NCBI GenBank assembly: GCA_051877855.1
Contig: JBJEJH010000040.1
Coordinates: forward strand, 28,771-92,770
DNA: 64,000 bases
From: MGBC120314 sp051877855
Lineage (GTDB): Bacteria > Bacillota > Clostridia > Lachnospirales > Lachnospiraceae
Reading direction: 5' to 3'
This document shows, piece after piece, positions 1 through 8,355 of the stretch. The notes beneath the pieces are model-generated. The model was given only the letters and a program-made list of their open reading frames with translations, made no database searches and was not told where the DNA came from. The stretch's first letter is position 1. Every line of letters starts with the position of its first letter. The position numbers and the translations under genes were made by a program.

Positions 1-413
1 GAGAAGATGTGTTGCAGGATTTTACCGCCAATAAGATTGGTGAGATCTATCTTGCATATACAAGCTTTAAAAATACCGTAACTCATGTTCCGACCCTGAT
101 TAAGCTCCTTCCGGTGGACAAGTCCCTGATACAGGATGAGAATAATGATGATCATGTTCTGATGAATTATGAACCGGAAGAAGAGGGTGCATTGGATGTA
201 ATTATTCCTAAGTACATCAATAGTCTGATCTATGGTGCATTGGTGGAAGCCGTTGCCAGTGAGAACGGTGCCCGTATGCAGGCCATGGACAATGCAACCA
301 GCAACGCGGATGAGATGATTGCAGATTTGTCATTGAAGTATAACCGCGCAAGACAGGGTTCCATTACGCAGGAATTAACAGAAATTATCGCAGGTGCGTC
401 TGCAATAAGTTAA
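1..413 (+). CDS. atpG: ATP synthase F1 gamma subunit, C-terminal part
   Basis: This is the C-terminal end of the central-stalk gamma subunit of F1Fo ATP synthase, which couples rotation of the membrane ring to catalysis in the beta subunits. The reading frame is open from the left edge of the window, so the N-terminus lies outside and the GTG at position 9 is not the real start. The last ~60 residues have the conserved gamma C-terminal helix (ARMQAMDNATSNADEM, then SLKYNRARQGSITQELTEI), which inserts into the alpha/beta hexamer. It is followed 16 bp later by atpD in the same operon. Identification rests on this motif and on operon position. Confidence 0.95.
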   Translation, partial: EDVLQDFTANKIGEIYLAYTSFKNTVTHVPTLIKLLPVDKSLIQDENNDDHVLMNYEPEEEGALDVIIPKYINSLIYGALVEAVASENGARMQAMDNATSNADEMIADLSLKYNRARQGSITQELTEIIAGASAIS

Positions 414-429
414 ATAAAGGAGTGACAAA

Positions 430-1821
430 ATGGCAGCTAATAATATCGGTAAGATTACACAGATTGTCGGCGCCGTACTTGATATCAAGTTCAGCGATGG
501 CAATCTCCCGGAAATCAACACCGCCATTAAGATTAAAAGAAAAAACGGCGAAGAGTTAGTTGTTGAAGTATCACAGCATCTTGGTGATGACACGGTAAGA
601 TGTATCGCCATGGGTCCGACCGATGGTCTGGTACGTGGTATGGATGCAGAGAACACAGGTGCTCCGATTTCAGTGCCTGTCGGTGAGAATACCCTGGGAC
701 GTATTTTCAACGTATTAGGAAATCCAATTGATAATAAACCGGCTCCGGAGGGTGTTGAGTATTTTCCAATCCACAGAAAGGCTCCGGCATTCGAGGAACA
801 GTCCACATCAACGGAAGTTCTGGAGACAGGTATCAAGGTCGTTGACCTTCTCTGTCCGTACCAGAAGGGTGGTAAGATCGGTCTCTTCGGTGGTGCCGGT
901 GTAGGTAAGACCGTATTAATTCAGGAGTTGATTCGAAATATCGCCACAGAGCATGGCGGATATTCCGTATTTACAGGTGTAGGTGAGCGAACCAGAGAGG
1001 GTAATGACCTTTATCATGAAATGACAGAGTCCGGAGTTATTAACAAGACCACCATGGTATTCGGTCAGATGAATGAACCACCCGGGGCAAGAATGAGAGT
1101 AGGTCTTACAGGACTTACCATGGCAGAATACTTCCGTGACCAGGGTGGAAAGGATGTGCTTCTGTTCATCGATAATATTTTCCGTTTCACACAGGCCGGT
1201 TCAGAGGTGTCCGCACTTCTCGGACGTATGCCGTCAGCCGTTGGTTACCAGCCGACACTGCAGACCGAGATGGGTGCATTGCAGGAGCGTATTACATCCA
1301 CAAAGAATGGTTCCATCACATCGGTACAGGCGGTATATGTACCTGCCGATGACTTGACGGATCCGGCTCCGGCAACAACATTTGCGCATCTGGATGCAAC
1401 CACCGTACTTTCACGTTCCATCGTAGAACTTGGTATTTATCCGGCGGTAGATCCGTTGGAGTCTACATCAAGAATTCTGGATCCGCGTATCGTCGGTGAA
1501 GAGCACTATAAGGTAGCCCGCGGCGTTCAGGAAATTTTACAGAAATATAAGGAATTACAGGATATCATCGCGATTCTTGGTATGGATGAATTGTCCGAAG
1601 ATGACAAGCTTCTTGTAGCAAGAGCACGAAAGGTACAGAGATTCCTTTCACAGCCATTCTTCGTTGCAGGACAGTTTACCGGTCTTGAGGGACGTTATGT
1701 TCCGCTGAGTGAGACCATTCAGGGCTTTAAGGAAATCCTTGAAGGAAAGCATGATGACGTTCCGGAAGGATACTTCCTTAACGCAGGTAACATTGATGAT
1801 GTTTTAGCAAGGATGAAGTAG
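430..1821 (+). CDS. atpD: ATP synthase F1 beta subunit
   Basis: Catalytic subunit of F1 ATP synthase (463 aa, usual length). It makes or hydrolyses ATP at the alpha/beta interface on the cytoplasmic side. The Walker A motif GGAGVGKT is at about residues 154-161, followed by the catalytic GERTREG segment and the Walker B strand LLFIDNIFRFTQAG. The C-terminal DELSEDD element matches the beta DELSEED loop that contacts gamma. The start follows AAGGAG about 8 bp upstream. It sits between atpG and atpC, the standard operon order, with spacings of 16 and 11 bp that suggest one transcript. Confidence 0.98.
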   Translation: MAANNIGKITQIVGAVLDIKFSDGNLPEINTAIKIKRKNGEELVVEVSQHLGDDTVRCIAMGPTDGLVRGMDAENTGAPISVPVGENTLGRIFNVLGNPIDNKPAPEGVEYFPIHRKAPAFEEQSTSTEVLETGIKVVDLLCPYQKGGKIGLFGGAGVGKTVLIQELIRNIATEHGGYSVFTGVGERTREGNDLYHEMTESGVINKTTMVFGQMNEPPGARMRVGLTGLTMAEYFRDQGGKDVLLFIDNIFRFTQAGSEVSALLGRMPSAVGYQPTLQTEMGALQERITSTKNGSITSVQAVYVPADDLTDPAPATTFAHLDATTVLSRSIVELGIYPAVDPLESTSRILDPRIVGEEHYKVARGVQEILQKYKELQDIIAILGMDELSEDDKLLVARARKVQRFLSQPFFVAGQFTGLEGRYVPLSETIQGFKEILEGKHDDVPEGYFLNAGNIDDVLARMK

Positions 1822-1832
1822 AGGTAGAGCGT

Positions 1833-2240
1833 ATGGCAGGTAAATTATTTCATTTACAGATTATTTCACCTGACAGAGTCTTTTATGAAGGTGATGTGAC
1901 GATGGTAGAATTCACCTCCAGCGAAGGCGACATGGGTGTTTATGCAGATCACATACCTCTCACAACGGTTCTTGTACCGGGAGTCATGACCATACATGAA
2001 GAGGATGGAATCAAGAAAGCAGCACTCCATTCCGGGTTTGTTACAATTCTTAAGGATAAGGTAACAATTCTTGCGGAGGTGGCAGAATGGCCGGAGGAAA
2101 TCGACATCAATCGGGCCAACGAGGCACGAATCCGTGCAGAACGACGTCTTGGCGGAACTTCCGGTGAGTCGAACCTGAATCTTATGCGTGCGGAATTAGC
2201 ACTAAAGAGATCCTTGACCCGAATCAAGTTGCTTAGTTAA
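1833..2240 (+). CDS. atpC: ATP synthase F1 epsilon subunit
   Basis: Epsilon subunit of F1 (135 aa, full length), part of the rotating stalk and an intrinsic regulator of ATP hydrolysis. The N-terminal beta-sandwich starts FHLQIISPDRVFYEGDV and contains the family signature around EGDMGVYADHIPL. The C-terminal helices (INRANEARIRAERRL) are the mobile pair that can lock the rotor. It begins 11 bp after atpD and is the last ATP synthase gene. It is followed by about 50 bp and then a hairpin that could end the operon transcript. Confidence 0.97.
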   Translation: MAGKLFHLQIISPDRVFYEGDVTMVEFTSSEGDMGVYADHIPLTTVLVPGVMTIHEEDGIKKAALHSGFVTILKDKVTILAEVAEWPEEIDINRANEARIRAERRLGGTSGESNLNLMRAELALKRSLTRIKLLS

Positions 2241-2286
2241 GATGGATTCATTAAGCAATAAGAGCAAAGCAATATAAGAAATGAAT

Positions 2287-2350
2287 AAAACCTTCCAGTT
2301 TGGAAATAATGTGAGATAACAAATCTCGATTATCAAACTGGGAGGTTTTT
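2287..2350 (+). terminator. Hairpin with T-run after atpC; its 3' arm also carries the next gene's RBS
   Basis: A 16-bp arm starting AAAACCTTCCAG pairs with a 3' arm ending GGGAGGTTTT, with one G-T wobble, and is followed by a run of T. A small inner hairpin (GAGAT/ATCTC, 2313-2327) lies in the loop. It reads as a rho-independent terminator for the ATP synthase operon. The same 3' arm supplies the GGGAGG ribosome binding site for the gene starting at 2352, so terminator and start region overlap. Confidence 0.75.
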
Positions 2351-2351
2351 T

Positions 2352-3176
2352 ATGTTTAAATTAAAAAAGAATCAAGACGGTAGAAAAACCATGGGAAAAA
2401 CTCTGGATAAAAGAGCATGGAAAAAGACCATGATGAAGGTAGTTCTTGCAGTCTTTTTGTGGGCAATCACTATTGTGCGTATCGTGATTTACGGCAAAGA
2501 GGAAGGAGCACAGGAAACTCTGGTAAATGCATTTCACCAGATTCAGCTGAAGGAAATGTCGGCATCCATCAGCGCGGTGGGATTCTACTCAGATGTGTAT
2601 TTAAGCGAGCAGGCCAAGGAGACCTTTGTAAAGGAACTTGGGTATGAGTTAGGGCTGAACTATTGTGATGTTTTTACACAGCGGGATGGAAACTTTTCGG
2701 TCAAAGGAATCCGCAAAGATGGAAAATACGCGAATACGGAGATTAAGTTAATAACCCATGAGGAAAAGATAACAGAAAATGTGCTGAATAGTAATCAATA
2801 CATTTCCATCAAGATTGATTTGGGAAATAATCTGGATGCAGCCATGCAATATCAGAAAATTGTTAAAGACCTATATGCCGGGATGGATATGACTACAGAT
2901 GTCACGGTAAATCTCACAGGATATCTTGAGGGAGAAGCGGATATGGCGCTTAAGAATCTGATTGCGGATCAGCTGATTGATGAGGTAGGGGGCCGAATTG
3001 TGGCAGAAAATCGAACCAATGACCTCTATACCATCTACGCATACACCGATAAAGTGGATGATTACATCAAGGTCAGCGGAAAGAAGATTAATCTCAATAT
3101 CTCAGCATCCTATGATGAGGAGGCGGACCGTACTTATTTCTATGTTGCAACCCCTATCATCAATAGCGATTATTAA
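2352..3176 (+). CDS. YwmB-like protein (DUF1779 family)
   Basis: A 274-aa protein with a basic N-terminus, one membrane segment at about residues 33-48 (VLAVFLWAITIVRIVI) and an extracytoplasmic domain. The domain (FHQIQLKEMSASISAVGFYS..., ending in NLNISASYDEEADRTYFYV) resembles the YwmB family, often encoded just after the ATP synthase operon in Firmicutes. Its biochemical role is not known. The start at 2352 has GGGAGG six bases upstream. An internal ATG at 2391 is a possible alternative but lacks a comparable site. The leader hairpin would hide the ribosome binding site, which suggests translational control. Confidence 0.7.
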   Translation: MFKLKKNQDGRKTMGKTLDKRAWKKTMMKVVLAVFLWAITIVRIVIYGKEEGAQETLVNAFHQIQLKEMSASISAVGFYSDVYLSEQAKETFVKELGYELGLNYCDVFTQRDGNFSVKGIRKDGKYANTEIKLITHEEKITENVLNSNQYISIKIDLGNNLDAAMQYQKIVKDLYAGMDMTTDVTVNLTGYLEGEADMALKNLIADQLIDEVGGRIVAENRTNDLYTIYAYTDKVDDYIKVSGKKINLNISASYDEEADRTYFYVATPIINSDY

Positions 3177-3253
3177 GAACAGCGCATTTAGGCACCATTT
3201 TATTTGCAACTCATATAATAAAATAAATGTATAATGTCAGGCGGGATTATTTT

Positions 3254-3661
3254 ATGTTTGATGAGGACATGAAATCTGAATTTTGGCAAAATTCATTATT
3301 GCAGATGGACTATATGGGATTGTGGAATAATGAAAAAAGAGATGATTCCTATTTGTGGGAAATGTATCCACAAGAATCCAAAATACTTAGATCGCTGGCA
3401 CAGGAAGCGTTGGATCTGGAGGATTATCGAGGAAGCTTTATCTATGATGAATATCCCGATAAGTTTCTATTCCTGCGCATGTCGGACCGGATTGCAAGAC
3501 ACTACGAAGAAGATTATGTAAAAAGAAATAAGAACGCTAATCAGACACCGGATGCCACTATGATGTTTGATGCCACCATGAAAAAATGGATCCGTGAAAT
3601 GTCCCAGGTCATTCTGGCCAACGAAATTGAACGAAGAAGACGGCGCAGAACATTTTGGTAA
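3254..3661 (+). CDS. Conserved-looking hypothetical protein
   Basis: A soluble 135-aa protein of unknown function, with no signal peptide or membrane segment. It is rich in charged and aromatic residues (LWNNEKRDDSYLWEMYP) and ends in a basic run (ERRRRRRTFW). I chose the ATG at 3254 because a purine-rich GGCGGGA lies about 9 bp upstream; the earlier in-frame ATG at 3227 has no ribosome binding site. It lies 90 bp before the spore germination gene on the same strand, so a sporulation-related role is possible but only by neighbourhood. I do not recognise the family. Confidence 0.6.
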   Translation: MFDEDMKSEFWQNSLLQMDYMGLWNNEKRDDSYLWEMYPQESKILRSLAQEALDLEDYRGSFIYDEYPDKFLFLRMSDRIARHYEEDYVKRNKNANQTPDATMMFDATMKKWIREMSQVILANEIERRRRRRTFW

Positions 3662-3743
3662 ATACGAATAAATATAGAATAAAAGGGTACATTATCCATA
3701 GTAGATGATGCATAGATCATCAAAAAATGAGAGAGGTAACAGC

Positions 3744-5153
3744 ATGAAAGAATTAACAACCTCCTTACAGGATAATGTATCCCTTTTTAGTAAGATCCTG
3801 CGTATTGATAAGAATTTTGATCTCATTTACAAGGATATGGAGATTGACGGGGTTAAGGCAGGCTTTTTCTTTATTGATGGATTTGTGGACGATGGAATAA
3901 TGCAAAGAATTTTGCAATATTTTTACGGATTAAAGAAAGAGGATCTGCAAAATGCAGATTATTTTTCCTCGGCGGGGCTTCCCTATGTGGAAGTGGATGT
4001 GGAGACGGATGTGGATACCATTGTCACCAATATTCTATCCGGTGTGGTGGGATTCTTTGTAGAGGGATTTGACAGGTGCGTTATGATTGACTGTCGCACC
4101 TATCCCATGCGAAGTGTGGACGAGCCCTGGAAGGACAAGGTCTTGCGGGGGTCCAGAGATGGATTTGTGGAGACACTGGTGTTTAATGTTGCATTAATCC
4201 GAAGAAGAATCAGAGATCCTAAGTTCTCGGTGGAGGTCATGCGTGTGGGGGAACGGTCCCGCAGTGATATTGCCCTCTGTTATATCGAAGACAAGGTGGA
4301 CAAGAAGCTTCTAAATAAAATAAAAAACCGTCTAAAAAGCTTAAAGGTAGAGGCTCTTACCATGAATGTTGAGAGCGTGGCAGAGTGTCTTCTTCCCGGG
4401 AAATGGATCAATCCATTTCCCAAATACAAATATTCAGAGCGTCCGGATACAGCGGCAGCAGCGGTGTTTGACGGGAATATCGTGATGATGGTGGACAATT
4501 CTCCGGCAGTGATCATTATGCCAACTTCTGTTTTTGACATGTTGGAGGAGGCAGATGATTTTTACTTTCCGCCAATGGTGGGATGCTATTTGCGATTTAG
4601 CCGATTTGTCATTACTTTTCTTGCGGTATACCTTACTCCGGTCTGGCTGTTATTGATCAATAATCCCCGGTGGGTACCACCATGGCTGGAATTCATATTA
4701 ATAACCGATGATATCACCGTGCCGGTTTTCTTCCAGCTAATGCTATTGGAACTGGCTATTGATGGACTTAAACTGGCAGCGGTGAATACCCCTAACGCCA
4801 TATCTACCCCACTCAGTGTGGTGGCAGGTATTATCGTAGGAGAATATGCCATCAGCTCAGGGTGGTTTAATGCGGAAAGTATGTTGTATATGGCATTTAT
4901 AACCATTGCAACTTATTCTCAGGCGAGCTTTGAAATGGGGTACGCATTAAAATTTGCCCGGATTGGGATACTGATTCTGACAGCGGTGTTTGATGTGTGG
5001 GGGTTCATTATCGGAACCATAATTACGATTGTGATGGTGGTATACAATCAAACCCTGTCCGGTAAGAGTTATATTTATCCCTTAATTCCATTTAATAAAG
5101 AGAAGTTAAAACGCAAGATATTCCGGGTGAGGCTGCCCCATGATTATCAATAG
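3744..5153 (+). CDS. Spore germination protein, GerA A-subunit/SpoVAF family
   Basis: A 469-aa membrane protein of the GerA/SpoVAF family, acting in the inner membrane of the spore during nutrient-triggered germination. The N-terminal soluble half has the family motifs FFFIDGFVDD, CRTYPMRSVDEPWKDKV, RGSRDGFVETLVFN and ALIRRRIRDPK. The C-terminal half (about residues 280-450) has several hydrophobic helices. RTYP plus RGSRDGFVET looks closer to SpoVAF than to a nutrient-specific GerAA. The start at 3744 has GAGAGG upstream; the longer frame from 3705 lacks one. No B or C germinant-receptor subunit is adjacent; an enolase gene follows after 10 bp. Confidence 0.85.
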   Translation: MKELTTSLQDNVSLFSKILRIDKNFDLIYKDMEIDGVKAGFFFIDGFVDDGIMQRILQYFYGLKKEDLQNADYFSSAGLPYVEVDVETDVDTIVTNILSGVVGFFVEGFDRCVMIDCRTYPMRSVDEPWKDKVLRGSRDGFVETLVFNVALIRRRIRDPKFSVEVMRVGERSRSDIALCYIEDKVDKKLLNKIKNRLKSLKVEALTMNVESVAECLLPGKWINPFPKYKYSERPDTAAAAVFDGNIVMMVDNSPAVIIMPTSVFDMLEEADDFYFPPMVGCYLRFSRFVITFLAVYLTPVWLLLINNPRWVPPWLEFILITDDITVPVFFQLMLLELAIDGLKLAAVNTPNAISTPLSVVAGIIVGEYAISSGWFNAESMLYMAFITIATYSQASFEMGYALKFARIGILILTAVFDVWGFIIGTIITIVMVVYNQTLSGKSYIYPLIPFNKEKLKRKIFRVRLPHDYQ

Positions 5154-5163
5154 GAGGTAGAAA

Positions 5164-6438
5164 ATGAGTGCATTAATTAAGGAAGTGACGGCAAGATCAA
5201 TTCTGGATTCGAGAGGTAATCCCACGGTGGAGGCAGAAATAACCTTGTATGACGGAAGTAGTGGTCGGGCTGCGGTGCCAAGCGGAGCCTCCACCGGAAA
5301 ATTTGAGGCCCTGGAACTGCGGGATTTTGATGAGAAGCGTTATCTTGGAAGGGGCGTGGAGAAGGCGGTAGAGATTGTAAATACTGAAATCCGTGGGGCC
5401 ATTAAGGACCGTGACGCCTCACATGTTAAAACAATAGATGATTTAATGATCGCTCTGGATGGAACCAAAGATAAGAGCAAGATTGGAGCCAATTCCATGT
5501 TGGCGGTATCACTGGCAGCCTGCAGGGCAGCAGCAGGCTCCATGAGCCTTCCTCTGTATCGGTATCTGGGTGGTGTCACCGGACTTCGGATGCCTGTGCC
5601 GATGTCCAATATCTTAAATGGCGGGTGTCACTCCTCCAATAATATTGATATTCAGGAATTTATGATTATGCCGGTGGGAGCCTGCTGTTTTAAGGAAGGA
5701 CTGCGCTGGTGCGTGGAAATTTATCATGTGCTGGGTCGGACTTTTAAGGAGCGGGGACTCTCTACGGCAGTGGGAGATGAGGGTGGCTATGCGCCGGATC
5801 TTTCCGGCAATGAAGAGGCTATTGAGGTGATTATGGAGGCTGTGGAGAAAGCAGGATACGTCATGGGCAGGGATATCATGATTGCCCTGGATGCAGCAGC
5901 CAGTGAATGGAAGACGGATCGGGGATATTTACTTCCGAAGAAAAAGACAGAGTATTCAAGGGAAGAAATGATTCATTATTGGGAAAATTTATGTGAGAAA
6001 TATCCGATTTGTTCCATCGAGGATCCTCTGGGTGAGGAGGATTGGGAAGGCTGGGAAATAATTACCCGGCGTTTGGGAAACAAAGTACAGCTGGTAGGAG
6101 ATGATTTATTTGTTACGAACACTGAAAGACTACAGTATGGAATTGATCATCGATGTGGTAATTCTATACTTATTAAGCTTAATCAGATCGGGACAGTTTC
6201 GGAAACGATAGCGGCGGTAAAGATGGCCCGGGAAGCAGGGTACACAGCCATAATTTCCCACCGATCCGGAGAGACGGAAGATACTTTTATAGCAGACCTT
6301 GCGGTAGCATTGTGTACCGGTCAGATTAAGACGGGGGCGCCCTGCAGAAGTGAGAGAACAGCAAAGTACAACCAATTACTGCGTATTGAAGAGGAATTAG
6401 GAAAATTAAGTTCCTATGGTAATCCGTTTCGTCGATAA
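5164..6438 (+). CDS. eno: Enolase
   Basis: Phosphopyruvate hydratase (424 aa), interconverting 2-phosphoglycerate and phosphoenolpyruvate in glycolysis. The N-terminal DSRGNPTVE signature, GASTG loop, IQEFMIMP, GDEGGYAP (catalytic acid Glu), ALDAAASE, SIEDPL and VGDDLFVTN metal ligands, and KLNQIGT with the catalytic Lys are all present, as is SHRSGETED. The usual NGGxHADNN loop reads NGGCHSSNN, an unusual substitution beside the active site. The ribosome binding site AGGAGG lies 6 bp upstream. It follows the germination gene by 10 bp, suggesting co-transcription, which is odd for a housekeeping enolase and leaves room for a second copy elsewhere. Confidence 0.93.
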   Translation: MSALIKEVTARSILDSRGNPTVEAEITLYDGSSGRAAVPSGASTGKFEALELRDFDEKRYLGRGVEKAVEIVNTEIRGAIKDRDASHVKTIDDLMIALDGTKDKSKIGANSMLAVSLAACRAAAGSMSLPLYRYLGGVTGLRMPVPMSNILNGGCHSSNNIDIQEFMIMPVGACCFKEGLRWCVEIYHVLGRTFKERGLSTAVGDEGGYAPDLSGNEEAIEVIMEAVEKAGYVMGRDIMIALDAAASEWKTDRGYLLPKKKTEYSREEMIHYWENLCEKYPICSIEDPLGEEDWEGWEIITRRLGNKVQLVGDDLFVTNTERLQYGIDHRCGNSILIKLNQIGTVSETIAAVKMAREAGYTAIISHRSGETEDTFIADLAVALCTGQIKTGAPCRSERTAKYNQLLRIEEELGKLSSYGNPFRR

Positions 6439-6453
6439 ATAATAACTTTTTAA

Positions 6454-6517
6454 GAGTCCTTGAGGGGAATCATATGGTTGGCAGATTGTGAGCATATGAT
6501 TTATCTTGAGGGCTTTT
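6454..6517 (+). terminator. Rho-independent terminator after eno
   Basis: A long hairpin whose arms AGTCCTTGAG...ATCATATG and CATATGAT...CTTGAGGGCT pair over about 20 bp with a short loop, then six T residues. It ends the germination-enolase transcript. Confidence 0.85.
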
Positions 6518-6592
6518 TTGATTGCCCGGGATACATATGAGAAAATGCTTCGCTATAGAAAATAATTATAACCAGTGGTATTTTTTACATAT

Positions 6593-6621
6593 TTGATAAT
6601 ATAAGCATCCCGTGCTATAAT
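6593..6621 (+). promoter_or_regulatory. Sigma-A promoter of metNIQ
   Basis: TTGATA at 6593-6598 and TATAAT at 6616-6621 are separated by exactly 17 bp, about 34 bp before the metN start. The leader between this promoter and metN is too short for a SAM or T-box riboswitch, and none is visible, so methionine control must act another way. Confidence 0.85.
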
Positions 6622-6654
6622 CAACCATGTAATCAAGAAGGAGGAAGCCAAGAT

Positions 6655-7662
6655 ATGTCGACAATCGTTAAGCTTGAACATCTTAGAAAAGATTACGCGG
6701 TGGGAAAAGATTACATCACCGCATTAAATGATATTAACCTGGAAATTGAATCCGGTGAAGTATTCGGAATCATCGGTGCCAGCGGTGCCGGTAAGAGTAC
6801 CCTGGTACGCTGTCTGAATCTTCTGGAGAAGCCAACCGAAGGTCATGTATACTTTGAGGACAGAGATCTGGCGAAACTCTCCACAAGGGAATTAAATATT
6901 GCAAGACAATCCATTTCCATGATCTTTCAGCAGTTCAATCTGTTGATGCAAAGGAGTGTTCTAAAAAATGTAATGTTTCCGATGGAAATCGCTAAGGTGC
7001 CGAAGGGAGAACGTAAGAAAAAGGCGTTGGAACTTCTGGAACTGGTGGGGCTTTCGGATAAAGCCAATGTATATCCTGCACAGCTGTCCGGCGGACAGAA
7101 GCAGAGAGTGGCCATCGCCAGAGCCCTGGCAAACAATCCGAAGGTGCTTCTTTGTGATGAGGCTACCAGTGCGCTGGATCCAACCACCACCAGAGAGGTG
7201 CTGGCGCTTCTCAAGGAAATTAATCAAAAACTTGGAATAACCATTATCATTATCACACATGAAATGATGGTCATTGAAGAGATCTGTAACCGCGTGGCTA
7301 TCATTGCGGACAGTAAAATCGCAGAGATCGGACCGGTGCAGGAGATTTTTGCAAAACCGACAACCGAGGCAGGAAGAAAATTGGTTTATCCGGATGGTGA
7401 GCGTAATCCGGACTTTGGAAGGGGACGGTGTATTCGAATTGTATTTGATGGACGATCTTCTTTTGAACCGGTGATTGCCAATATGATTCTGGATTGTAAA
7501 GAAGTGGTGAACATTATCTATGCTAATACCAAGAATATCAATGGTATTGCAACGGGTGAGATGGTATTGCAGTTGCCGGATGAAGATAAGGCTTATGAGA
7601 AAATATTTGCTTATCTTAAGGCGAGGAATCTGGTAGTGGAGGAGGTAAAGAATTATGTTTGA
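6655..7662 (+). CDS. metN: Methionine ABC transporter ATP-binding protein
   Basis: ATPase of the methionine importer (335 aa). Walker A is GASGAGKST (about residues 41-49), the ABC signature LSGGQKQRVAIARAL and Walker B VLLCDEATSALDP follow, and the switch His is in IIIITHEM. The C-terminal ~80 residues (from about 265) are the NIL domain that in MetN proteins binds methionine and inhibits transport. AAGGAGG precedes the start. The gene overlaps metI by 8 bp, which implies translational coupling. Confidence 0.95.
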   Translation: MSTIVKLEHLRKDYAVGKDYITALNDINLEIESGEVFGIIGASGAGKSTLVRCLNLLEKPTEGHVYFEDRDLAKLSTRELNIARQSISMIFQQFNLLMQRSVLKNVMFPMEIAKVPKGERKKKALELLELVGLSDKANVYPAQLSGGQKQRVAIARALANNPKVLLCDEATSALDPTTTREVLALLKEINQKLGITIIIITHEMMVIEEICNRVAIIADSKIAEIGPVQEIFAKPTTEAGRKLVYPDGERNPDFGRGRCIRIVFDGRSSFEPVIANMILDCKEVVNIIYANTKNINGIATGEMVLQLPDEDKAYEKIFAYLKARNLVVEEVKNYV

Positions 7663-8317
7663 TCAGGCCGTCATTGATATGATCATCAAGGGATTTTGGG
7701 ATTCCATTTATATGACTTTCATGTCCACGATATTTGCATATTTCTTCGGACTTCCGCTGGGAATTATTCTGGTAGTGACGGATAAGGATGGAATTAAACC
7801 CATACCATGGCTCAATTCCATTTTAGGATTTATTGTAAATATTTTGAGGTCCGTACCATTTTTGATTTTATTAATTACCATTATTCCATTTACAAGATGG
7901 GTGGTTGGTACATCCATCGGTGCAAATGCAACCATCGTTCCACTGGTAGTGGCTGCAGCACCATTTATTGCAAGAGTTGTGGAATCCTCATTAAAGGAAG
8001 TAGATAAAGGTGTTATTGAAGCAGCACAATCCATGGGAACATCCACATTTCAGCTGATTTATAAGGTATTATTGCCGGAAGCCGGTCCATCCCTTATTGT
8101 GGGTGCGGCGTTGGCGGTAACCACCATCCTTAGTTATTCGGCATTGGCAGGATTTGTTGGTGGCGGTGGACTTGGCGATATTGCTATCCGTTATGGTTAC
8201 AATCGATATCAGACGGATATCATGTTAGTTACGGTCGCACTACTCGTTGTTATTGTTCAGGTGCTTCAGGAAGCAGGAATGAAGCTTGCCAAGATCAGTG
8301 ACAGGAGAAAACGATAG
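7655..8317 (+). CDS. metI: Methionine ABC transporter permease
   Basis: Inner-membrane permease (220 aa) of the methionine importer with about five hydrophobic helices. The EAA coupling loop (EAAQSMGTSTFQLIYKVLLPEA) that docks on the ATPase is at about residues 127-148. It starts inside the metN 3' end (8-bp overlap) and is followed 38 bp later by the binding lipoprotein. Length and order (N-I-Q) match MetNIQ systems. Confidence 0.95.
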   Translation: MFDQAVIDMIIKGFWDSIYMTFMSTIFAYFFGLPLGIILVVTDKDGIKPIPWLNSILGFIVNILRSVPFLILLITIIPFTRWVVGTSIGANATIVPLVVAAAPFIARVVESSLKEVDKGVIEAAQSMGTSTFQLIYKVLLPEAGPSLIVGAALAVTTILSYSALAGFVGGGGLGDIAIRYGYNRYQTDIMLVTVALLVVIVQVLQEAGMKLAKISDRRKR

Positions 8318-8355
8318 ATTAATATTTGCCCAGAGCAAAAAGAGGAGGAAAAATT

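Noticed and set aside
6522..6654. SAM or other methionine riboswitch before metN
   Set aside because: The leader after the promoter is only about 30 nt and holds no riboswitch core.
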